DNA of 5,716 bases from Halobacteria archaeon (lineage in GTDB: Archaea > Halobacteriota > Methanoliparia > Methanoliparales > Methanoliparaceae): contig DUJX01000110.1 of the NCBI GenBank assembly GCA_013329575.1, positions 1 to 5,716 on the forward strand, given 5' to 3'. Numbering within the stretch: position 1 is the stretch's first letter; the number at the start of each line of letters is the position of its first letter. The position numbers and the translations under genes are program-made. A model generated the notes under the pieces. That model searched no databases, was not told where the DNA came from, and saw only the letters and a list, made by a program, of their open reading frames with translations. Below are positions 1 to 5,546 of the stretch, in pieces.

Positions 1-593
1 CATTTACTACATTTTGGGCTTAACGGTGTGCAGATGGTCTGGCCATGTATTACGAATAAACTGTTCAAAGATATCCAGTATTCTTCAGGGATCACTTTTT
101 TTAACGCAAACTCTGTCTTTTCTGGGTTTTTAGTCGATACCAGACCCAACCTGTTTGATATCCGATGGACATGGGTATCTACTGCTATACCCGGTTTTTG
201 ATATGCATGTGTTATGACGATGTTCGCAGTCTTCCTACCGACACCCTTGAATTTCAAAAGTTCGTCTATCGTATCCGGTACGGACGAATTATATTCTTTT
301 ACAAGCCGGCGGCTGATCTCATATATAGTCTCTGCCTTCTTTCTATAAAACCCAACGGGGTATATGGCTTTTTCTATATCTTCCTTGCTTAATCTTAATA
401 CCTCTTCAGGGCTCTTTGCGATAGAGAACAATCTTTTAGATGCCTCAATGGTTGTTTCGTCTCTGGTTCTTAGGCTCAATAAACAGGAGATTAATATCTG
501 AAAAGGATCTTTCAAAGACGAATCGTCTAGAGCGGTTAATCTATCTTTGTATTCTTCTTTTAAAACCTCTATAATTTTAATATTAGTATTCAT
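1..593 (-). CDS. nth: Endonuclease III (DNA glycosylase/AP lyase), N-terminal 197 codons, cut by window edge
   Basis: Base-excision repair enzyme that removes oxidised pyrimidines and cleaves the abasic strand by beta-elimination. Reading the minus strand from ATG at 593 gives an open frame to the window edge with no stop. The helix-hairpin-helix lies at about residues 113-127 (FKGVGRKTANIV) and contains the catalytic lysine K121 of GRKTA. The catalytic aspartate is D139 in AVDTHVHR. The frame ends inside the [4Fe-4S] motif: C188, C195 (spacing C-x6-C), then K197 and a codon starting TG, fitting the third Cys. An LLSLRTRDE segment near residues 38-46 replaces the bacterial LLSAQTTD and resembles archaeal Nth proteins. 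About 10-20 C-terminal residues are missing beyond the left edge. The start is supported by AGGT at 597-600, three bases upstream. It is transcribed divergently from the reductase at 647. The family call is secure; substrate preference cannot be read from the sequence. Confidence 0.93.
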   Translation of the reverse strand, partial: MNTNIKIIEVLKEEYKDRLTALDDSSLKDPFQILISCLLSLRTRDETTIEASKRLFSIAKSPEEVLRLSKEDIEKAIYPVGFYRKKAETIYEISRRLVKEYNSSVPDTIDELLKFKGVGRKTANIVITHAYQKPGIAVDTHVHRISNRLGLVSTKNPEKTEFALKKVIPEEYWISLNSLFVIHGQTICTPLSPKCSK

Positions 594-606
594 CTTACCT
601 GATGAG

Positions 607-616
607 TTTTATATAT
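607..616 (+). promoter_or_regulatory. TATA-like element for the sulfite/nitrite reductase gene
   Basis: TTTTATATAT in the 53-bp divergent gap. Its centre is about 35 bp before the ATG at 647, so a start site 25-27 bp downstream would give a leader of only about 10 bases. The match is to the general archaeal TATA consensus and is by eye. Read on the other strand the same box lies too close to the nth start to serve it, so nth probably uses a weaker element further right (about 625-634). Confidence 0.45.
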
Positions 617-637
617 TGTTAGCAATAAGTATTTTGT

Positions 638-642
638 TGATC
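638..642 (+). promoter_or_regulatory. Ribosome binding site (TGATC type) of the reductase gene
   Basis: TGATC ends four bases before ATG 647. It can pair with the GATCA of the archaeal 16S 3' end (GGAUCACCUCC), that is, the 3' half of the full SD sequence AGGAGGTGATCC. The four-base gap matches what that register predicts and supports 647 as the start. The same element at the same spacing precedes hypA. Confidence 0.5.
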
Positions 643-646
643 TATC

Positions 647-2200
647 ATGGTAGACATTGAATATGTAAAACGGAAGAGTGATTTCAATATACTCGATAAT
701 ATCAGAGAACATGCTTTAAAAGGTTTTGATTCCATAACGGAGGAAGATTTATTGTTATTTAAATGGTATGGCATAGTTCACGAACCTTCAACAAAAGATC
801 ATTTCATGTTGAGAATAAGACTTCCTGCCGGAGAGCTAACTTCGGATCAATTTTTAACCATAGGGCAACTGTCAGAAGATTATGGCAACGGTTTCGTTGA
901 TCTAACCACCCGTCAGACGATTCAACTTCATTGGCTAAAGATAGAAGATATCCCCGATGTTCTGGACAGATTGAATAATATAGGTCTCACAACTAGAGGG
1001 ACATCAGGAGATACTGTATCTAACATCGTTACATGCCCTGTATCAGGATTTGAGAAGGATGAGGTGTACGATACGCGGTATATCGTAAAAGAATTATCCG
1101 ATTTTTTACTTAATAGCAACGATTTTTTAAACCTTCCACGAAAATTTAAGATATCCGTATCGGGGTGTAAATCCAATTGTACAAAATCAGAGATTAACGA
1201 TCTGGGTGTGGTCGCGGTAAATATAGGTGATACTGACGAAATTGGTTTTGATCTGCTGGTTGGAGGAGGATTGTCATCATCGCCTCGTTTTGGAAAAAGT
1301 CTTGGTCTCCTTGTAATGGAGGATCAGATTAAAGACGTCTGTATAGCAATTTTAGAGATATTCCGTGATTATGGAAACAGATCTAACAGATCCCGTTCCA
1401 GATTTAAGTTTTTGATCGATGATTGGGGTATCGAGCGGTTTAATAAAGTATTAGAAGATAAACTAAGCGAAAAACCTGACAAGTTAGATTTTAAATATCC
1501 AAAATACAATTATAAAGACCATATTGGAACTTTTGAGCAAAAACAAGCCGGTTATTACTATAAAGGTATATCCGTCCCATGCGGAAGGATATATTCGGAT
1601 CAAATCAAAGGGTTGGCAGAACTATCATCTAACTTTGGTAATGGGATCTTGAAGACTACTGCTATGCAAAATATTATCGTTTTGAACATTCATGAAAAGC
1701 ATTTGGACGATGTAGATCACGGTATATCGAAGATAAGGTTATCTACAATCCCATCACCGATAGAGCGAGGGCTTGTCTGCTGCGTTGGAAAAGATTTATG
1801 CAAGTACGGGCTGGCTCATACCAAGGATTGGGGGACCGATATACTGAATAAGATGAACGGTCTATACATAAACGATATAAAAATCCACGTGACCGGTTGC
1901 CCTCACGGGTGTGCATGCCATCTTATCGCGGATATAGGTCTTCAAGGTGTATTAATCAAAGATAAAGAAGAAGATATAAAAGAAGAAGGGTTTGAGATCT
2001 TGGTAGGTGGGGGATTAGGAGAAAATCCCACGTTTGGACGGCGTATAAAAAGAGTGCCTGTTGAAGAGGCTAAACTCCTTGTACAGAACCTATTGAATAA
2101 CTATATCAAAAATAGGAATAATGGAGAGAGTTTCAAGGAATTTTGCTCTAAATACACAGAGGAAGAGATATCCAACTTTATGAACTACTTACCGATATAG
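647..2200 (+). CDS. Ferredoxin-type sulfite/nitrite reductase, siroheme and [4Fe-4S] protein (complete, 517 aa)
   Basis: Predicted cytoplasmic enzyme for six-electron reduction of sulfite to sulfide or nitrite to ammonia with reduced ferredoxin. It shows the family's duplicated architecture: a first ferrodoxin-like half-domain (about 45-115), the first SiR core (about 120-250, with CPVSGF at 130-135 and SGCKSNC at 172-178), a second half-domain (about 300-368) and the second core. The cofactor ligands are intact: C379-x5-C385 and C418-x3-C422 (GCPHGC), followed by HLIADIGLQG. R89 in TTRQTIQLHW and K166/K168 in LPRKFK match substrate-pocket residues of E. coli SiR. K168 favours sulfite, since plant-type nitrite reductases have Asn there; this is an inference. 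The pocket Arg expected in the GDxxRN motif is Ser125 (GDTVSN). No flavoprotein subunit, siroheme gene or sulfate-activation gene is nearby. The length is typical of the ferredoxin-type family. The choice between sulfite and nitrite is unresolved, so no symbol is given. Confidence 0.9.
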   Translation: MVDIEYVKRKSDFNILDNIREHALKGFDSITEEDLLLFKWYGIVHEPSTKDHFMLRIRLPAGELTSDQFLTIGQLSEDYGNGFVDLTTRQTIQLHWLKIEDIPDVLDRLNNIGLTTRGTSGDTVSNIVTCPVSGFEKDEVYDTRYIVKELSDFLLNSNDFLNLPRKFKISVSGCKSNCTKSEINDLGVVAVNIGDTDEIGFDLLVGGGLSSSPRFGKSLGLLVMEDQIKDVCIAILEIFRDYGNRSNRSRSRFKFLIDDWGIERFNKVLEDKLSEKPDKLDFKYPKYNYKDHIGTFEQKQAGYYYKGISVPCGRIYSDQIKGLAELSSNFGNGILKTTAMQNIIVLNIHEKHLDDVDHGISKIRLSTIPSPIERGLVCCVGKDLCKYGLAHTKDWGTDILNKMNGLYINDIKIHVTGCPHGCACHLIADIGLQGVLIKDKEEDIKEEGFEILVGGGLGENPTFGRRIKRVPVEEAKLLVQNLLNNYIKNRNNGESFKEFCSKYTEEEISNFMNYLPI

Positions 2201-2263
2201 AAGACATATCATTAATTTATTTCTTTGTAGATATATGATAAAATTTTATGAAATATATGTTAT

Positions 2264-2273
2264 TAAAATATAA
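2264..2273 (+). promoter_or_regulatory. Possible TATA-like element of hypA
   Basis: TAAAATATAA is centred about 37 bp before ATG 2306, giving a predicted leader of about 10 bases. The whole spacer is AT-rich and other TATA-like stretches lie nearby (for example AAATATAT around 2250-2258), so the exact box is uncertain. Confidence 0.28.
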
Positions 2274-2296
2274 TTCAAAATTAATAGAAATAGGAT

Positions 2297-2301
2297 TGAT
2301 C
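2297..2301 (+). promoter_or_regulatory. Ribosome binding site (TGATC type) of hypA
   Basis: TGATC ends four bases before ATG 2306, identical in sequence and spacing to the element before the reductase. It picks 2306 as the start, which gives the invariant N-terminus Met-His-Glu. The His2 position of this family must follow Met1 directly because the N-terminus binds nickel. Confidence 0.5.
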
Positions 2302-2305
2302 GGAC

Positions 2306-2842
2306 ATGCATGAATGGGCTCTGGCAGAGGCAGTAATTGTCACAGTGATCGATTTATCTAAAGAGGAAGGTTTAGATGAGATATCAAAAATCAAGATAAA
2401 AATTGGCGAATTGCAGCAAATCGATACAGAGATATTTAAATTTGCGTTGGATGAGATCGCTAAATATAAAGATACAGGCTTATTAAAAGATATAAATATA
2501 GAAATAGAAACAGAGGAGGCGATCTTTAGATGCCGCGTCTGCAGAAACGAGTGGACCTTCGATGATATATCAGGGATCGATGAAGATAGGCTGGAATCGA
2601 TACATTTTGCCCCAGAGGTTATTCATGCTTATGTAAGATGTCCCCAATGTAAAAGTCCCGATTTTGAAATAATACACGGTAGAGGGGTTTTACTAGAATC
2701 AATAAAGGGTATTAGTATAGAAAAGGTAGATAATAATGAAGATAGATCCGATATCGCCTCCATGAAAAAATATGGGTTTTACCGTATATGCATCGGTGGT
2801 AAAAGCGATATCTCCTATAGTACTACTGTCATCCATATCTAA
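2306..2842 (+). CDS. hypA: HypA, nickel chaperone for NiFe-hydrogenase maturation, with aberrant C-terminal extension
   Basis: HypA delivers Ni(II), together with the HypB-type NTPase, to the large-subunit precursor of NiFe hydrogenases. The nickel-binding N-terminus is intact (MHEWALAEA; H2 and E3). Zinc-finger cysteines are C76-x2-C79 and C112-x2-C115, separated by a long insert (about 80-111) with SIHFAPEV around H100. This arrangement matches Thermococcus-type HypA, where a His at the corresponding place also binds nickel. GRGVLLESIK (125-134) is the usual C-terminal strand, and relatives end soon after, at about 139-140 residues. This protein has 178. From about residue 146 the DNA is the antisense of hypE codons, so the last ~30 residues look accidental rather than a domain. 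The natural stop was probably lost when hypE was truncated. Function may survive because all metal ligands lie before residue 116. The family call is firm; the true C-terminus is doubtful. Confidence 0.93.
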   Translation: MHEWALAEAVIVTVIDLSKEEGLDEISKIKIKIGELQQIDTEIFKFALDEIAKYKDTGLLKDINIEIETEEAIFRCRVCRNEWTFDDISGIDEDRLESIHFAPEVIHAYVRCPQCKSPDFEIIHGRGVLLESIKGISIEKVDNNEDRSDIASMKKYGFYRICIGGKSDISYSTTVIHI

Positions 2843-2968
2843 AAGAGTTAACTCATCATTTTTGACGTCTAAATGAGATAAAATATGTTGTTTTAGGAAT
2901 GACTGCATCAGTAAGCCACCGCTACCATCTTCCATAGTAACAAATTTTTTCTCGGGTTTCGTATACAT
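2699..2968 (-). pseudogene. hypE: hypE remnant: first ~75 codons of the carbamoyl-phosphate-dependent hydrogenase maturation factor
   Basis: HypE dehydrates the carbamoyl group placed on its C-terminal cysteine by HypF, making the thiocyanate that becomes the CN ligand of NiFe hydrogenase. The reading frame from ATG 2968 shows the characteristic N-terminus: MEDGSGGLLMQ at 12-22 (family HGSGG..M), DDSSTIGD at 46-53, FTTDAYTVKPIFF at 56-68 and GGDIG at 70-74. Where the family continues with roughly KLAVCGTVNDLA, this frame reads SIFIIIYLFY and stops at 2699. All of the ATP-binding (AIRS/PurM-like) fold beyond residue 75 and the terminal cysteine, about 260 residues, are absent, and none of it appears elsewhere in the window. 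The retained part shows no internal stops or frameshifts, so loss is recent or the contig is misjoined here. An AGGAGG lies just upstream (2971-2976). The fragment overlaps the 3' end of hypA head-on. Confidence 0.85.
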
Positions 2969-2970
2969 TT

Positions 2971-2976
2971 CCTCCT
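2971..2976 (-). promoter_or_regulatory. Ribosome binding site (AGGAGG) of the hypE remnant
   Basis: On the minus strand AGGAGG is followed by only two bases before ATG 2968, a short gap for this part of the SD sequence. No other ATG, GTG or TTG lies between it and the Met at residue 12, which would start too close to the DGSGG motif. Residue 1 at 2968 therefore remains the best start, possibly weakly translated. Confidence 0.45.
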
Positions 2977-3009
2977 TATGTTGAATACTTAACCTAAATA
3001 TCTACAGGT

Positions 3010-3438
3010 TTAAACATTTTTTAACAATTTTATAATATCTATCAGCTCTTTAATGCAATTGAGTCCCATTTGTATCTTTGTAAAATCTTTTTCTGTCTCG
3101 ATCTCTCCAAAAATATCCAAGATCTTTGTCGATACTTTTTTCTCTATATTTTCTCTCAAATCTTCATTGAACGTACCATCATCCTTAGAAAGATCTGTTT
3201 TAGATACTTTTTTTTCATTATCTTTTATTATCGATCTATCGTACAGATTTTCTTTTTTTCTCTCTTTATCTACTTTTATATCTTTTTCATCGATAAATCT
3301 CGTCTCACAGACTGGACAGACGGTCTCATTGTTTATTTTAAAAAGCGGGCTTCCACAGGACGAACAATGGGTCGATAACATTTTTCCGCCTTTTATAAGC
3401 ATATCTGAAATTTTTGTAATCTTCTCATCCTCGTTCAT
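3010..3438 (-). CDS. ZNRD2 / autoantigen p27-like zinc-ribbon protein
   Basis: Small cytoplasmic protein (142 aa) of the Sjogren syndrome/scleroderma autoantigen 1 type found widely in archaea; its biochemical role there is unknown. The N-terminal helix with MLIKGGKMLSTHC (residues 13-25) matches the family's LLKGWxMLxxxC signature. A zinc ribbon follows with C25-x2-C28 and C41-x2-C44 (HCSSCGSPLF and CPVCETRF). Residues about 50-105 are a lysine/aspartate/glutamate-rich, low-complexity linker, probably disordered. A C-terminal amphipathic helix (about 120-141, ending ELIDIIKLLKNV) closes the protein. An upstream GTG at 3447 is also in frame, but its bases form the SD-like GTGAT before ATG 3438, so I start at 3438. 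The hypE remnant begins 41 bp downstream in the same direction, so the two may be cotranscribed. The family assignment rests on the short signature and the zinc ribbon only. Confidence 0.8.
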   Translation of the reverse strand: MNEDEKITKISDMLIKGGKMLSTHCSSCGSPLFKINNETVCPVCETRFIDEKDIKVDKERKKENLYDRSIIKDNEKKVSKTDLSKDDGTFNEDLRENIEKKVSTKILDIFGEIETEKDFTKIQMGLNCIKELIDIIKLLKNV

Positions 3439-3442
3439 AGAT

Positions 3443-3447
3443 ATCAC
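3443..3447 (-). promoter_or_regulatory. Ribosome binding site (GTGAT) that decides the start of the zinc-ribbon gene
   Basis: Minus-strand GTGAT, four bases before ATG 3438, pairs with AUCAC of the 16S 3' end. Using the GTG itself as start would add only three residues and leave no SD sequence upstream. Confidence 0.4.
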
Positions 3448-3471
3448 TTAAATTGTATTTTTGTTATGTAA

Positions 3472-3479
3472 GATAAATA
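3472..3479 (-). promoter_or_regulatory. Possible TATA-like element of the zinc-ribbon gene
   Basis: TATTTATC on the minus strand is centred about 37 bp upstream of ATG 3438, predicting a leader of roughly 10 bases. It lies in the 106-bp divergent region shared with the UPF0147 gene. Confidence 0.33.
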
Positions 3480-3485
3480 CATAAG

Positions 3486-3494
3486 TTTTATTTA
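3486..3494 (+). promoter_or_regulatory. Possible TATA-like element of the UPF0147-glyS unit
   Basis: TTTTATTTA on the plus strand is about 55 bp before ATG 3545. A start site about 25 bp downstream would leave a leader of roughly 30 bases containing the AGGTG ribosome site. By-eye match only. Confidence 0.33.
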
Positions 3495-3534
3495 GACAAT
3501 ATCTCATTAACATCTCTTTGATGTAATTTTAGTA

Positions 3535-3539
3535 AGGTG
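3535..3539 (+). promoter_or_regulatory. Ribosome binding site of the UPF0147 gene
   Basis: AGGTG (in AAGGTGGT) ends five bases before ATG 3545. It is complementary to CACCU of the 16S 3' end and fixes this start. Confidence 0.6.
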
Positions 3540-3544
3540 GTATT

Positions 3545-3808
3545 ATGAGTACAAAAGAGGAGATAATAAAAGAATGTGCCGATATTATAGAGAAGATCAT
3601 AACCGATACATCTGTACCGAAGAATATTAGGCGCGTGGTTGGGGAAGTACGATCTATTATATTAGACAGGTCAAAAGAGGTACCTATGAGGGCGACTACG
3701 GCAATATCCATGTTGGAAGATATCAGCAACGATTCTAACATGCCTTTGCCTACGAGGACGAAGATATGGGAGATTATTAGTCTATTAGAGACAATTTCTG
3801 TAGATTAA
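3545..3808 (+). CDS. UPF0147 family protein (archaeal, small all-helical)
   Basis: An 87-residue protein of a family known almost only from archaea; its function is unknown. The conserved features are visible: KEEIIKECADIIEKII at 4-19, a TSVPKNIRR turn at 22-30, the helix with RATTAISMLEDISND at 49-63, and NMPLPTRTKIWEIISLLE at 65-82, which is the most recognisable family segment. It has no Cys motif, signal peptide or membrane segment, and is predicted to be a compact bundle of helices in the cytoplasm. The length is normal for the family. The glycyl-tRNA synthetase gene starts 16 bp after its stop in the same direction, so the pair is probably one transcript. That placement hints at a link to translation but does not prove one. 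Confidence 0.9.
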   Translation: MSTKEEIIKECADIIEKIITDTSVPKNIRRVVGEVRSIILDRSKEVPMRATTAISMLEDISNDSNMPLPTRTKIWEIISLLETISVD

Positions 3809-3824
3809 AGAACAACGGATTTCT

Positions 3825-5546
3825 ATGATAGAAAAAGAGAAAAATGATAAAATAACAGACTTAGCGGTAAGAAAAGGTTTTTTTTGGAAGAGTTTTGAGT
3901 TATATGGTGGCTCGTCTGGTTTCTGGGATTATGGTCCTATGGGATCTATCCTTAAAAAGAATATACTCGACGAATGGATAAAAATTTATCGTGTTGAGGA
4001 AGGTTTCTTAGAAGTAGATACACCAACGGTAAATTTAGACGAGGTATTCATCGCTTCGGGTCATGTAAAAAACTTTGTTGATATAATCGTTAAATGTGAT
4101 ACTTGTAAAGAAGAATACCGGGCGGATCATCTGATAAAAGATGTTTTAGGTATCGAGATAGAGGGGACGAACCTAAATAGGTATGAGGAAGTGATCGAGA
4201 AGAACAACCTGAGATGTCCTGCCTGTGGAGGCAAGTTAGGTCGATGCCAGCGATTTAACCTTATGTTTGAGACAACGATCGGTGCTGGTGGAGACGGTGG
4301 CAAAAATGGTTATCTAAGACCGGAGACGGCACAAGGTATATTCATTAATTTTTCTCGTTTATCTCGGCTGGCAAGAACTCTTCCGTTCGGCGTTGTCCAA
4401 GTGGGTAAAGCTTATCGGAACGAGATATCTCCGAGACAGGGCATAATTCGGCTGAGAGAATTCACGCTTGCAGAGGCAGAGATCTTCATAGATCCTAACG
4501 AGGAGGAATTATCCATTGACAAAGTCGCAGATAACATCGTGGCTCTTTATCCGAGAGATTACAACGGGTCGGACGAGAGAGGAATAGCGATAACTATAAA
4601 AGAGGCTCTAAATGATAAGATAATCAGGAACAAGTTTGTCGCTTACAATATTGCCATTGCAAACAGGTTTTTGACGAGAATAGGTATCCCAAATGGGAAG
4701 ATACGGTTTAGACAGCACAGAAAAGATGAGATGGCACATTATGCATCCGATTGTTGGGATGCAGAGATAAAGACAGACCGGTACGGATGGATCGAGGTTG
4801 CAGGGATAGCAGACAGAGGAAATTATGATCTAAGGTCTCATTCCATCGAGAGCGGGCAAGAGTTGTACATTTTTAAACCATTTGATAAGCCTATAAAGGC
4901 TAAACGAGTAGCGATAAAACCGGATATGAATATAATTGGTCCTAAATTTAAGGATAAGTCTCCATTAATACTGGAAAAACTAAAAAATGGAGAAGATATC
5001 GTCATTAATGATAAAGATATTCGTTTGATGATAGGGGGCGAAGAGATTATACTAAAGGATGGAGATTATTCGATGGAAGAGATAGAAGAAGAGGTTCATG
5101 GAGAGAAGATTATTCCTCACGTGGTAGAACCATCTTATGGTATAGACCGTATATTATACTCTTTGTTAGAACAGTCTTATCGTGAAGAACTGCTGGAGGA
5201 TAATGAGACAAGATCGGTCTTAGGCTTCAAAGCTTTTATATCGCCGATAAATGTAGCAGTATTTCCTTTACTTCCCAAAAAAGAGTTGATAGAGACGAGT
5301 AAAGAGGTTGCAGAATTATTAAAGAGTTATAATTTATACGTATATTATGACGACAGCGGGAGTATTGGACGAAGATACAGGCGGCAGGATGAAACAGGCA
5401 CTCCTTTCTGTGTTACGATCGATTTTGAGACGTTGGACGATAATAAGGTGACGGTACGTGATAGAGATACCATGAGACAGGAGAGAGTCAATATAAAAGA
5501 TCTGGGAAAGTTTTTAAAAGATTTGATAGAGCGATCTAGGGCATAA
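3825..5546 (+). CDS. glyS: Glycyl-tRNA synthetase, archaeal/eukaryal dimeric type (complete, 573 aa)
   Basis: Class II aminoacyl-tRNA synthetase that charges tRNA-Gly with glycine in an ATP-dependent reaction in the cytoplasm; it acts as an alpha2 dimer. The N-terminal region has FWDYGPMGSILKKNI (33-47). An inserted zinc-binding element has C91-x2-C94 and C131-x2-C134. Next come RPETAQGIF (165-173), motif 2 (AYRNEISPRQGIIRLREF, 196-213, with the ATP-binding Arg198) and AEAEIF. DCWDAEI..YGWIEVAGIADRGNYDL (309-336) holds glycine-pocket acidic residues. Motif 3 is EPSYGIDRILYSLLE (435-449; Arg442). The anticodon-binding domain spans about 473-570 (SPINVAVFPLL, DDSGSIGRRYRRQDETGTPFCVT). Length and order match archaeal GlyRS, with no truncation or frameshift. 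Only a weak GGAT-containing SD precedes ATG 3825, and the 16-bp gap after UPF0147 suggests translational coupling. The bacterial alpha2beta2 subunits share the name glyS but are a different family. Confidence 0.97.
   Translation: MIEKEKNDKITDLAVRKGFFWKSFELYGGSSGFWDYGPMGSILKKNILDEWIKIYRVEEGFLEVDTPTVNLDEVFIASGHVKNFVDIIVKCDTCKEEYRADHLIKDVLGIEIEGTNLNRYEEVIEKNNLRCPACGGKLGRCQRFNLMFETTIGAGGDGGKNGYLRPETAQGIFINFSRLSRLARTLPFGVVQVGKAYRNEISPRQGIIRLREFTLAEAEIFIDPNEEELSIDKVADNIVALYPRDYNGSDERGIAITIKEALNDKIIRNKFVAYNIAIANRFLTRIGIPNGKIRFRQHRKDEMAHYASDCWDAEIKTDRYGWIEVAGIADRGNYDLRSHSIESGQELYIFKPFDKPIKAKRVAIKPDMNIIGPKFKDKSPLILEKLKNGEDIVINDKDIRLMIGGEEIILKDGDYSMEEIEEEVHGEKIIPHVVEPSYGIDRILYSLLEQSYREELLEDNETRSVLGFKAFISPINVAVFPLLPKKELIETSKEVAELLKSYNLYVYYDDSGSIGRRYRRQDETGTPFCVTIDFETLDDNKVTVRDRDTMRQERVNIKDLGKFLKDLIERSRA

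Larger units (their letters stand above)
2201..2305 (+). other. AT-rich spacer between reductase and hypA
   Basis: This spacer is very AT-rich and has no coding potential. A T-rich run after the reductase stop (about 2211-2226) could act as an archaeal oligo-U terminator. The right part holds TATA-like sequence (see 2264-2273). There is no clear operator, stem-loop or RNA gene, so hypA is probably transcribed separately from the reductase. Confidence 0.35.

Noticed and set aside
165..392. Plus-strand open frame of 75 codons
   Set aside because: It lies wholly antisense to the endonuclease III gene, whose catalytic motifs are encoded on the minus strand.
928..1176. Minus-strand open frame of 82 codons
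   Set aside because: Shadow of the siroheme reductase coding sequence; no recognisable motif and no ribosome site.
2749..2756. Perfect 8-bp palindrome CGATATCG at the hypA/hypE junction, as a possible recombination site
   Set aside because: It encodes the conserved Gly-Asp-Ile of HypE GGDIG, and a similar CGATATC recurs at 2806-2812 for another Gly-Asp-Ile, so codon use explains it.
3053..3451. Plus-strand open frames of 132 and 102 codons, Phe/Ser/Ile-rich and membrane-like
   Set aside because: They are antisense to the Lys/Glu/Asp-rich zinc-ribbon protein. The hydrophobic look is a by-product of complementing AAA/GAA/GAT codons.
3529..3741. Minus-strand open frame of 70 codons
   Set aside because: Antisense shadow of the conserved UPF0147 gene.
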